A DNA stretch of 64,000 nt from Pseudomonas putida (lineage in GTDB: Bacteria > Pseudomonadota > Gammaproteobacteria > Pseudomonadales > Pseudomonadaceae): the NCBI RefSeq assembly GCF_001976065.1, contig NZ_MNAH01000013.1, forward strand, positions 2,142 through 66,141, given 5' to 3'. This document shows positions 57,458 to 64,000 of the stretch, piece by piece. Within the stretch, counting starts at the first letter, position 1; each line of letters begins with the position of its first letter. The notes below the pieces were generated by a model. It saw nothing but the letters and a program-made list of their open reading frames with translations, had not been told where the DNA came from and searched no databases. A program made the position numbers and the translations under genes.

Positions 57458-58124
57458 GCTGCTCATAGGTGTAGTGGACAGCGGTCACTCGACGGCGCAA
57501 CGGGTGCAGGTGGTCGCCGGCCGGCGTTTTTCGCTGGTGGAAGACGGGCTTACCGAAAGCGACCTGCGTGACGATCCCCTGGGCCATGGCAGCGCGGTGA
57601 TCGAAGCCATCGGTCGGCGCGCGCCCGCGGCGCTGTTTTGCGTGGCGCAGGTGTTCGACCAGCGCGGGGTGACCAGCGCCTTGCAGATCGCCACGGCCAT
57701 CGACTGGCTGGTGGCGCAAGACGTGCGCGTGATCAACCTGAGCCTGGGCTTGCGCCAGGATCGCAGCCTGTTGCGCAACGCCTGCGCGGCGGCGGTGGCG
57801 CGGGGCGTGCTGCTTTGCGCGTCCAGCCCGGCCCAGGGCGAAGGTGTGTTTCCGGCCAATTATCCCCAGGTACTGCGGGTGACCGGCGATGCGCGCTGCG
57901 CTGAACTCGAATGGTCGTGGCTCGACAGTGCCCAGGCGGATTTCGGTGCCTGTGTGCACGGCACCTATCCCGGGCAATCGGGGGCCAGCCTCGGCTGCGC
58001 GGCGTTGAGCGGGCACATCGCGGCGTTTCTCGTGGCACAACCTGATGCGAACAATGAGCAAGTCCTCGACTATCTGCGGCAGAACGCCCGCTATCGCGGC
58101 CCTGAAAGGCGCATCGGACCATGA
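57447..58124 (+). CDS. qhpE: Subtilisin-type peptidase QhpE
   Basis: 225 residues from the ATG at 57447, overlapping the ABC transporter by 11 bases. It is a compact S8 peptidase without signal peptide. Likely triad residues are Asp in GVVDSGHS, His in PLGHGSAV and Ser in YPGQSGASLGCAA. QhpE cuts the leader of the gamma-subunit precursor (QhpC) in the cytosol after radical crosslinking and before export by QhpF. The small size and the context agree. The sequence is divergent from typical subtilases, so active-site calls are tentative. Confidence 0.78.
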   Translation: MKPELLIGVVDSGHSTAQRVQVVAGRRFSLVEDGLTESDLRDDPLGHGSAVIEAIGRRAPAALFCVAQVFDQRGVTSALQIATAIDWLVAQDVRVINLSLGLRQDRSLLRNACAAAVARGVLLCASSPAQGEGVFPANYPQVLRVTGDARCAELEWSWLDSAQADFGACVHGTYPGQSGASLGCAALSGHIAAFLVAQPDANNEQVLDYLRQNARYRGPERRIGP

Positions 58125-59410
58125 TTGTGATTCTGGGCGCAGGCCCGGCGGGCTCGGCGGTGGCGCTGGGACTGCGACGCTTGGGTTACGCCGTCACGCT
58201 GGTCAGCGAATGGCGCCGGTTTGCTGCGCTGGAAGGCGTCTCCGTGCGGGTGCTGGAGGCGATGCGTGGTGCTGGGCTGCATCAGGCCCTGGCAGATGCG
58301 ACGTTGCCTTCCCAGCGGCAGGTGCACTGGAACGGCCAGCAACACGCGCAAAACGTTGAATTCCTGCTGGACCGCCCGACCTTTGACCGGGGCCTGCGCG
58401 AAGACTTGCGTGCGGCCGGCGTGACGCTGATCGAAGGCCGGGTGCTGGGCGTTCAATCGTCATCAGGCGGGCATCAGGTCCAGATCGAAGGCCGGGAAGT
58501 GCTGACCGCGGATTTTCTGGTGGAAGCCCGCGGGCGTCAGGCGCCGGCCTTGGGCAAAGGCCTGCGCGGGCCGGAGACGGTCAGCCTGCTCAATCGCTGG
58601 CAAGGCACGCCGGGCATCACTGCAAGCGCTGTGGAAAGCCTCGAAGATGGCTGGGCCTGGATGGCGCGACGGGACGACGGTCAGTGCTACTGGCAATGGA
58701 CGGTGGACGTGGCCAGTGTCGGGTTGCCGGGTAAGGCGCAGTTACTCGAATACTGTCGGCAGCGGCGTCGGGCATCGGCGGTCGCCCAGGCATTTTTCGC
58801 TGGAGAAGTGGAAGCGGATCTGCAGTTGCACGCTCGTAGCAGTACGGCAATCCTCAGCCCGCAGGTGTGTGCAGATAAATGGATTCGGGTCGGCGACGCG
58901 GCGATGGCGGTGGACCCGCTGTCGGGCAACGGTGTCTTTCAATCTTTGTCCTCGGCGCTGCAGGCGTCGGCGGTGATCAACACCTTGTTGCGCAAACCCG
59001 AACGGGCGGCGCTGGCCCAGCGCTTTCATCAGCAGCGGGTGGAGCAGTTGTTTTTGCGGTTCGCGCGCATTGGCCGGGATTTTTACGCCGATGAGCAGCG
59101 CTGGCTTGAGCAGCCGTTCTGGCAGGCGCGGCGGCAATGGCCGGATGCCGAGGTGGCCCATGCCGAAGCGGATTTCAGTGCGTTGCGGATCGAGCGGGCG
59201 CCGGTGTTGCGGGATGGCTTTGTCGATGAGGCCGAGGTAGTGATCACGGCGGATCAGCCCTTGGGGATCTGGCATGTGCAGGGGGTGGAGTTGGCGCCGT
59301 TGGTGCGGCGGTTGCGGAGTGAACCGGCTGAGAAGGCGCTGGGAGGATTGACGGTGGAGCAGGGGCGGATGGTCAGGAGTTGGTTGTTGGGGCAGGGGTA
59401 CAAACCCTGA
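58121..59410 (+). CDS. qhpG: FAD-dependent monooxygenase QhpG
   Basis: 429 residues, overlapping qhpE by 4 bases. The dinucleotide-binding motif MIVILGAGPAGSAVALGLRRLGY opens the protein. The second FAD motif is VGDAAMAVDPLSGNGVFQ (GD motif), as in flavin hydroxylases and tryptophan halogenase relatives. QhpG hydroxylates the precursor tryptophan that becomes the CTQ cofactor of amine dehydrogenase. The cluster order F-E-G supports the call. Confidence 0.82.
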   Translation: MIVILGAGPAGSAVALGLRRLGYAVTLVSEWRRFAALEGVSVRVLEAMRGAGLHQALADATLPSQRQVHWNGQQHAQNVEFLLDRPTFDRGLREDLRAAGVTLIEGRVLGVQSSSGGHQVQIEGREVLTADFLVEARGRQAPALGKGLRGPETVSLLNRWQGTPGITASAVESLEDGWAWMARRDDGQCYWQWTVDVASVGLPGKAQLLEYCRQRRRASAVAQAFFAGEVEADLQLHARSSTAILSPQVCADKWIRVGDAAMAVDPLSGNGVFQSLSSALQASAVINTLLRKPERAALAQRFHQQRVEQLFLRFARIGRDFYADEQRWLEQPFWQARRQWPDAEVAHAEADFSALRIERAPVLRDGFVDEAEVVITADQPLGIWHVQGVELAPLVRRLRSEPAEKALGGLTVEQGRMVRSWLLGQGYKP

Positions 59411-59435
59411 CCTTTGCATTGGCAGGGCCGGCCTT

Positions 59436-59501
59436 TTCGCGAGCAAGCCCGCTGCCACAGTTGGAATGCATTCCAACTGTGGCAGCGGGCTTGCTCGCGA
59501 A
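59436..59501. repeat. 66-bp perfect palindrome made of two REP elements
   Basis: The sequence is symmetric about the point between 59468 and 59469 (centre ATGCAT). Each 33-bp arm holds a REP core, CGCGAGCAAGCCCGCTGCCACAG in one arm and its exact complement in the other. It fills the gap between convergent qhpG and the aldehyde dehydrogenase gene, so it can fold into a very stable hairpin and terminate or shield both transcripts. Confidence 0.9.
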
Positions 59502-59516
59502 GGCGGCCTGACAGGC

Positions 59517-61007
59517 TTACAACTTGATCAACACCGACTTCAACTCAGTGTAATGCTCGATCGCCGCATACCCCATTTCGCGCCCGACCCCCGACATCTT
59601 GTAGCCGCCAAAGGGCAGCGCCGGGTCCAGGGCACTGTGGCAGTTGACCCACACTGAACCGGACTTGATCCGCGGGATCATCCGGTGCACCGCCGCCAGG
59701 TCATTGGACCAGATGCTCGCGCCCAGCCCGTAAGGGCTGTCATTGGCCATGCGCAGCGCATCGGCTTCGTCGTCGAAGGGAATCGCCACCAGCACCGGGC
59801 CGAAGATTTCTTCCTGCACCAGCGAGTGTTTCTGATCGACGTCGACGATCACCGTCGGCTTGACGAAAAAGCCAGGGCCGAACTGCTCGCCACCGCAGGC
59901 GATGGTCGCCCCGCTTTCGCGGCCCTTTTCGATGTAGCCGTAGACGCGCTCCTGCTGACGGGCCGAGATCAACGGGCCCATGTCGACGCTCGGGTCCAGG
60001 CCATTGCCCAGTTTCATGGCGTTGGCGATGCCGGCGATGTCCGCCACCACATTGTCGAAATGCTTGCGCTGCACATACAGCCTGGAGCCTGCGCAGCAGA
60101 CCTGGCCCTGGTTGAAGAAGATCGCGCTGGCGGCCCCGGCCGCGGCGGTTTTCAGGTCGGCGTCGGCCATCACGATGGTCGGCGATTTGCCGCCCAGTTC
60201 CAGGGTCACCCGGGTCATGGAATCCATGGCGATCTTGCCGATCTGCTTGCCCACGGCGGTCGAGCCGGTGAAGGTCAGCTTGTCCACCAGCGGGTTGTGG
60301 GTCAGGGCGGAGCCGGCGGTGATGCCGGTGCCGGTGACCACGTTGAACACACCCTCGGGGTAACCGGCTTCCAGTACCAGCTCGGCGAGTTTCAGTGCGG
60401 TGAGCGGGGTTTCGTCGGCGGGTTTGAGCACCACGGTGCAGCCGGTGGCCAGGGCCGGGCCGAGTTTCCAGCAGGCCAGCAGCAACGGGAAGTTCCAGGC
60501 GACGATGGCGCCGACCACGCCCACCGCTTCGCGACGGATGAAACTGTGGAACTGGTCGTTGGGCATCAGCGGCGCCGACACATCGACCGTGGAACCCTCG
60601 ATCTTGGTCGCCCAACCGGCCATGTAGCGCAGGAAGTCGATGGCCAACTGCACATCCATCACCTGCGCCACAGCTGCGCTTTTGCCGTTGTTCAGGCATT
60701 CCAGTTGCGCCAGCAGCTCGGCATCGCGCTGCATCAGGTCGGCCAGTTTCCACAACAGGTTCTGCCGCTCCCGGGGGCGGGTGCGGGTCCAGGCCGAATC
60801 ATCGAACGCCTGGCGGGCGGCGAGGACGGCCCGGTCGACATCTTCCGGCGTGGCGCGCGGCACCACGCACAGCACTTCGCCGGTGGCCGGGTTATGCAGG
60901 GGCATGGTCTGGCCATCGGCGGCCTCGACCCAGTCGCCCTTGATGAGCATGCGTGGAGCGCGCTGGATGAAGGCCGAAGTGGCGGGAAGCAGGTTGGGAA
61001 GCGACAT
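59517..61007 (-). CDS. peaE: Phenylacetaldehyde-type NAD-dependent aldehyde dehydrogenase (PeaE/FeaB-like)
   Basis: 496 residues. The aldehyde dehydrogenase fold has the catalytic cysteine in NQGQVCCAGSRLYV and the glutamate in LELGGKSPTIVMAD. The opening and the segment WNFPLLLACWKLGPALATGCT match phenylacetaldehyde dehydrogenases. In the pea pathway of Pseudomonas the amine dehydrogenase converts 2-phenylethylamine to phenylacetaldehyde, and this enzyme makes phenylacetate. It is divergent from qhpA with a 505-bp region between. Other aromatic or aliphatic aldehydes remain possible. Confidence 0.83.
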   Translation of the reverse strand: MSLPNLLPATSAFIQRAPRMLIKGDWVEAADGQTMPLHNPATGEVLCVVPRATPEDVDRAVLAARQAFDDSAWTRTRPRERQNLLWKLADLMQRDAELLAQLECLNNGKSAAVAQVMDVQLAIDFLRYMAGWATKIEGSTVDVSAPLMPNDQFHSFIRREAVGVVGAIVAWNFPLLLACWKLGPALATGCTVVLKPADETPLTALKLAELVLEAGYPEGVFNVVTGTGITAGSALTHNPLVDKLTFTGSTAVGKQIGKIAMDSMTRVTLELGGKSPTIVMADADLKTAAAGAASAIFFNQGQVCCAGSRLYVQRKHFDNVVADIAGIANAMKLGNGLDPSVDMGPLISARQQERVYGYIEKGRESGATIACGGEQFGPGFFVKPTVIVDVDQKHSLVQEEIFGPVLVAIPFDDEADALRMANDSPYGLGASIWSNDLAAVHRMIPRIKSGSVWVNCHSALDPALPFGGYKMSGVGREMGYAAIEHYTELKSVLIKL

Positions 61008-61174
61008 GATGAAACCTCGTCTTGTTCGTGTGGCGAGGTCTTTCGCAATGGCTGTGCCAGTTGTGGTTTTTCGCAGCTAGCGCTTGATTTGACGGGTTCG
61101 GCAGCTGATTCCCGGATCGCCATGACGTCGACAATCGTCGCAGATTGCGACTGCGTGAGACACCAGAAACACCC

Positions 61175-61260
61175 CTGTAGGAGCTGGCTTGCCAGCGAAG
61201 AGGCCCTTGAGATCACCTTTCATTTTCAGGCCGCCTTCGCTGGCAAGCCAGCTCCTACAG
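61175..61260. repeat. Inverted REP pair upstream of qhpA
   Basis: CTGTAGGAGCTGGCTTGCCAGCGAAG at 61175-61200 and its exact reverse complement at 61235-61260 flank a 34-base loop. They form a 26-bp perfect inverted repeat. It lies between the divergent aldehyde dehydrogenase and qhpA genes, upstream of the likely promoter of qhpA, so it does not split that unit. Confidence 0.85.
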
Positions 61261-61383
61261 AGGGCTATGCTTGTCTCAGAGTGAAACAGTTGTCGCGAAT
61301 TTAAACGTGTAACGCGGATGACGCCCCTGGAAAAACCCTGGCCTTTGTCAACAAGTAATTGATTTAGCTGGATATTCACAAGC

Positions 61384-61399
61384 TGGCACGCTCCATGTA
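61384..61399 (+). promoter_or_regulatory. Candidate sigma-54 promoter of qhpA
   Basis: TGGCACGCTCCATGTA has the full -24 element TGGCACG, while the -12 element is ATGT instead of TTGC, so it is imperfect. An overlapping alternative, TGGATATTCACAAGCT (61369-61384), has the correct GG-N10-GC spacing but a poorer -24 box. Both lie about 100 bp before the qhpA start, and a sigma-54 activator gene is nearby. No better match was seen in the gap. Confidence 0.4.
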
Positions 61400-61512
61400 T
61401 TGCTCATCGCAGACGTTTCTCCTGCCTCCGTCAGCGGCTTGCCGCCGGCGGCAGAAACCCAAAAAACGATAAGCCACAAAAATAAGAAAGCACCGTGCGA
61501 GGTTCGACGTTG

Positions 61513-63093
61513 ATGAAGAGAAAACTCCGTTCAGGCATGAGCGCCAGCCTGCTGGCCGTAGCGGCTTGTTTAGCCCTGCATTCGCCTCACAGCCTGGCAG
61601 CCCGCGACGCCCAGACCATCCTCAAGGAAACCTGCCAGGGCTGTCACACCCCTGAAGCCGATAACGCCCTGAGCCGCATCAGCCATCAGCGCAAGACGCC
61701 GGAAGGCTGGCTGATGAGCATCGCGAGGATGCAGGTCATGCACGGTCTGCAGATCAGTGATGAAGACCGTCGGACGCTGGTCAAGTACCTGGCCGACACC
61801 CAGGGCCTGGCGCCGAGCGAAACCGACGGCGTGCGTTATGCCATGGAGCGCCGGCTCAACACGGTCGAGCAGTTCGACGACCAGACCAGCCAGATGTGCG
61901 GCCGCTGCCACTCCGGTGCACGGGTGGCACTGCAACGGCGTCCGGCCCAGGAATGGGAGCGCCTGGTGAACTTCCACCTCGGCCAGTGGCCGTCGCTGGA
62001 GTATCAGGCGCTGTCCCGCGACCGCGACTGGTTCGATATTGCCCGTAAAGAGATGGTGCCGCTGTTGGCCAAGCGCTATCCGCTGGACAACCCGGCCTGG
62101 AAAAAATGGCTGAGCACCGCGCCGAAAAGCGAGGCGCTGGTGGGTGACTGGAGCTTCAGCGGTCATCTGCCGGGCAAAGGCGAACTGGCCGGTGTGATGA
62201 GCGTGACTGCCGACGGCAGCGACACCTTCAAGGTCAGCGTCAAGGGCCAATATGCCGACGGTACGCCGTTCAACGGTGACGGCAGCGCGATTCTCTACAC
62301 CGGCTACGAATGGCGCGGCAACGTCACCATCGACGGCGTGACCATGCGCCAAGTGTTCGCCGCCCAGGGCAATGCGATGCAGGGCCGGATGTTCGAGGCC
62401 GAGCACGATGAACGCGGCCTGGACTTCGTCGCCGCCAAGCAGGGCTCCCAGCGTTTGCTGGCGGTGCAGCCAGGTTATGTGAAGGCCGGCAGCGAAACCG
62501 AAGTCACCCTGATCGGCAGCGGCCTGACCGGCAAGCCGAATTTTGGCAAAGGCGTGGAAGTGGTTGAGGTCGTCTCGCAGAGCCCGGAGCAGATCAAAGT
62601 CAAGCTCAAGGCCGCCGCCAATGCCCAGCCGGGCTTGCGCGCGGTCAGTGTCGGCACGCTGAAAGGCCCGAGCCTGTCGGTGTACAACAAGATCGCCTCG
62701 GTCAAAGTCATACCGGAATTTTCGGTCGCGCGGATCGGCGAGGGCGGCGGTTCAACGCCGAAAGTCCAGGGCCGTTTCGACGCCGAAGCCTGGGGCAAGG
62801 GCGCTGACGGCAAGCCGTATCGCATCGGCGTGTTCCCGGCGCAGTGGAAGGTCGAGGCCTTTGACGACCGTGCCAAGGAAGACGAAGACGTCAAGTTCGC
62901 CGGCACCATGCAAGCCGACACTGGCGTGTTCACCCCGGGCGATGCCGGGCCGAACCCGGCGCGCAAAATGTCCACCAACAATGCCGGCAACCTCAAGGTG
63001 ATCGCCGCCGTCGACGACGCAGGGAAATCCCTGACCGGCGAGGGCCACATGATCGTCACCGTGCAACGTTGGAACAATCCACCCATTCCTTGA
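61513..63093 (+). CDS. qhpA: Quinohemoprotein amine dehydrogenase, alpha (heme) subunit
   Basis: 526 residues from the ATG at 61513 (GAGG upstream); a GTG at 61495 is less likely. A signal peptide (residues 1-30, cut near LAA-R) sends it to the periplasm. Two heme sites are C41-Q-G-C44-H45 and C129-G-R-C132-H133. The rest is the beta-sheet domain pair typical of PeaA/QhpA (KPNFGKGVEVVEVVSQSPEQIKVKL in an Ig-like segment). It carries electrons from the CTQ-containing gamma subunit during oxidation of primary amines such as 2-phenylethylamine. qhpB and qhpC are not in the window. Confidence 0.9.
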   Translation: MKRKLRSGMSASLLAVAACLALHSPHSLAARDAQTILKETCQGCHTPEADNALSRISHQRKTPEGWLMSIARMQVMHGLQISDEDRRTLVKYLADTQGLAPSETDGVRYAMERRLNTVEQFDDQTSQMCGRCHSGARVALQRRPAQEWERLVNFHLGQWPSLEYQALSRDRDWFDIARKEMVPLLAKRYPLDNPAWKKWLSTAPKSEALVGDWSFSGHLPGKGELAGVMSVTADGSDTFKVSVKGQYADGTPFNGDGSAILYTGYEWRGNVTIDGVTMRQVFAAQGNAMQGRMFEAEHDERGLDFVAAKQGSQRLLAVQPGYVKAGSETEVTLIGSGLTGKPNFGKGVEVVEVVSQSPEQIKVKLKAAANAQPGLRAVSVGTLKGPSLSVYNKIASVKVIPEFSVARIGEGGGSTPKVQGRFDAEAWGKGADGKPYRIGVFPAQWKVEAFDDRAKEDEDVKFAGTMQADTGVFTPGDAGPNPARKMSTNNAGNLKVIAAVDDAGKSLTGEGHMIVTVQRWNNPPIP

Positions 63094-63136
63094 GTGCACT
63101 GAACGCAAAGGCTTCAGACACTTTTTCGGAATGATC

Positions 63137-63160
63137 GCAGGCCCCGCAACCGGGGCTTGC
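63137..63160 (+). promoter_or_regulatory. Hairpin between qhpA and qhpD
   Basis: GCAGGCCCC and GGGGCTTGC pair fully in RNA, with one G-U pair, around a 6-base loop. There is no T-run. It ends 15 bp before the qhpD start and could lower expression of qhpD relative to qhpA, or set mRNA stability. Confidence 0.5.
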
Positions 63161-63174
63161 ACAGGAGGTTTGCA

Positions 63175-64000
63175 ATGGGCGCTATCTTGAATCTGGTCGA
63201 ACGCAACCTGCACGAAGTGCACGTCGACGCCGATCGCATGCTGTTTCACATCCCCAGCAGTTCGCTGTTCGCCAGCGATGAACTGACGGGCACCATCATC
63301 GATACCTTGCGCGGCCCGGGCTGTTCCTCGGACGACCTGATCCAGCGCCTCGCCGCGCGCTTTAACGGCGAGGAAATTACCGAGACCCTGCGCGAGCTGA
63401 TGGCCCTGGAACTGGTCAGCGACGGCTCGCCACTGACCCCGGACATCGCCACCAAGCGCGTCGAGCGCACTGCGATCAACACCGTGGTGCTCAACGTCAA
63501 CACCGGCTGCAACCTGAGTTGCACCTACTGCTACAAGGAAGACCTCGACAAGCCCTCGGCCGGCAAGAAAATGGACGTGGAAACGGCGATCGCCTCGGTG
63601 GAAATGCTGCTGCGCGAATCCCCGGACGAAGAGCGGTTTACGGTTGTGTTTTTTGGTGGAGAGCCGCTGAGCAATCGCAAGCTGATCGAGTACATGGTCG
63701 ACTATTGTGAAAAGCGGTTTGCCGAGGCGGGCAAGTTCGTCGAGTTCGTCATGACCACCAATGCCACGCTGCTCACCGAAGACACCGTGGACTACCTCAA
63801 TGCCCACCGTTTCGGGCTGTCGGTCAGCATTGACGGGCCGAAAACCGTGCACGACCGCAACCGCATCACCGTGGGCGGGCAGGGCACCTACGACGTGGTG
63901 CGGCGCAAGGCCGAGATGCTGCTGTCGCGCTATAACAGCCGTCCGGTCGGTGCTCGCGTAACGCTCACCACCGGCGTCACCGACGTCGAAACCATCTGGG
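63175..64000 (+). CDS. qhpD: Radical SAM enzyme QhpD (PeaB), partial, cut by window end
   Basis: The frame is open from the ATG at 63175 (AGGAGGT upstream) to the end of the window, giving 275 residues of a protein usually about 470-480 long. The radical SAM cluster motif C112-N-L-S-C116-T-Y-C119 is in NVNTGCNLSCTYCYKED, followed by FFGGEPLSNRKLIEYM (GGEP motif). QhpD makes thioether crosslinks in the QhpC gamma subunit precursor. The 110-residue N-terminal part resembles a peptide-recognition domain. The C-terminal SPASM-like region with further iron-sulfur sites lies beyond the window. Confidence 0.9.
   Translation, partial: MGAILNLVERNLHEVHVDADRMLFHIPSSSLFASDELTGTIIDTLRGPGCSSDDLIQRLAARFNGEEITETLRELMALELVSDGSPLTPDIATKRVERTAINTVVLNVNTGCNLSCTYCYKEDLDKPSAGKKMDVETAIASVEMLLRESPDEERFTVVFFGGEPLSNRKLIEYMVDYCEKRFAEAGKFVEFVMTTNATLLTEDTVDYLNAHRFGLSVSIDGPKTVHDRNRITVGGQGTYDVVRRKAEMLLSRYNSRPVGARVTLTTGVTDVETIW

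Noticed and set aside
59685..61304. 539-codon forward ORF
   Set aside because: It is antisense to the aldehyde dehydrogenase and has shadow-type composition without motifs.

Overview
The window is a chromosomal segment of a Pseudomonas, most likely of the fluorescens group. The evidence is a Pseudomonas-type 5S rRNA, GC-rich pseudomonad codon use, typical Pseudomonas REP elements (cores such as GAGCGAGCTTGCTCGC and GCTGGCTTGCCAGC) and gene content dominated by catabolic operons, each next to its own regulator. I see no insertion sequence, integrase, tRNA, phage gene or CRISPR array. It reads as a series of compact catabolic cassettes.

Layout. (1) 1-2292: the 3' end of an rRNA operon (5S plus terminator), then a stand-alone PBP2 gene (mrdA type). 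(2) 2460-6300: inorganic sulfur oxidation: a decayed LysR tail, a TsdB/TsdA-like thiosulfate dehydrogenase pair, and a convergent SorA/SorB-like sulfite dehydrogenase pair. (3) 6674-13072: a tightly packed seven-gene operon (quinone oxidoreductase, TauD-type dioxygenase, BKACE enzyme, MFS transporter, DsbA-like protein, Rieske ferredoxin, YeiH/TauZ-type exporter). It ends in a terminator and is followed by an AraC-type regulator. A motif shared by the operon promoter and the araC promoter links the two. With block 2 this suggests use of an organosulfur compound with disposal of sulfite. (4) 14749-29274: a lipid or hydrophobic-substrate locus: a serine hydrolase, the DUF1302/DUF1329/Ycf48-like/RND set, then acyl-CoA dehydrogenase, acyl-CoA ligase, FadB-like enzyme and thiolase.

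(5) 29287-36432: a PrpR-type sigma-54 activator divergent from an operon resembling the levulinate (lva) 4-hydroxyacyl-CoA module: APH-type kinase, small DUF6285 partner, histidine phosphatase, an acyl-CoA dehydrogenase with Asp at the usual Glu position, and two SDRs. A good -24/-12 promoter precedes it. (6) 36575-44422: a reverse-strand LuxE-like/LuxC-like/alcohol dehydrogenase/oxidoreductase operon divergent from an iron alcohol dehydrogenase, a thioesterase and a TetR regulator. No luciferase genes are present. (7) 44474-49134: glutarate catabolism (csiD, lhgO, gabD) with a divergent GntR regulator. (8) 49573-53529: a LacI regulator divergent from an MFS transporter and amidase, with two operators around a sigma-70 promoter. 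(9) 53835-64000: a quinohemoprotein amine dehydrogenase (qhp/pea) locus: AcoR-type sigma-54 activator, qhpF, qhpE, qhpG, a phenylacetaldehyde-type dehydrogenase, qhpA, and qhpD cut by the window end.

Blocks 4 to 6 could form one larger lipid or hydroxy-acid catabolic island: uptake, CoA activation, beta-oxidation, rearrangement of 4-hydroxyacyl-CoA, and interconversion of acid, aldehyde and alcohol. All functional assignments come from reading sequence and motifs; no database search was run.
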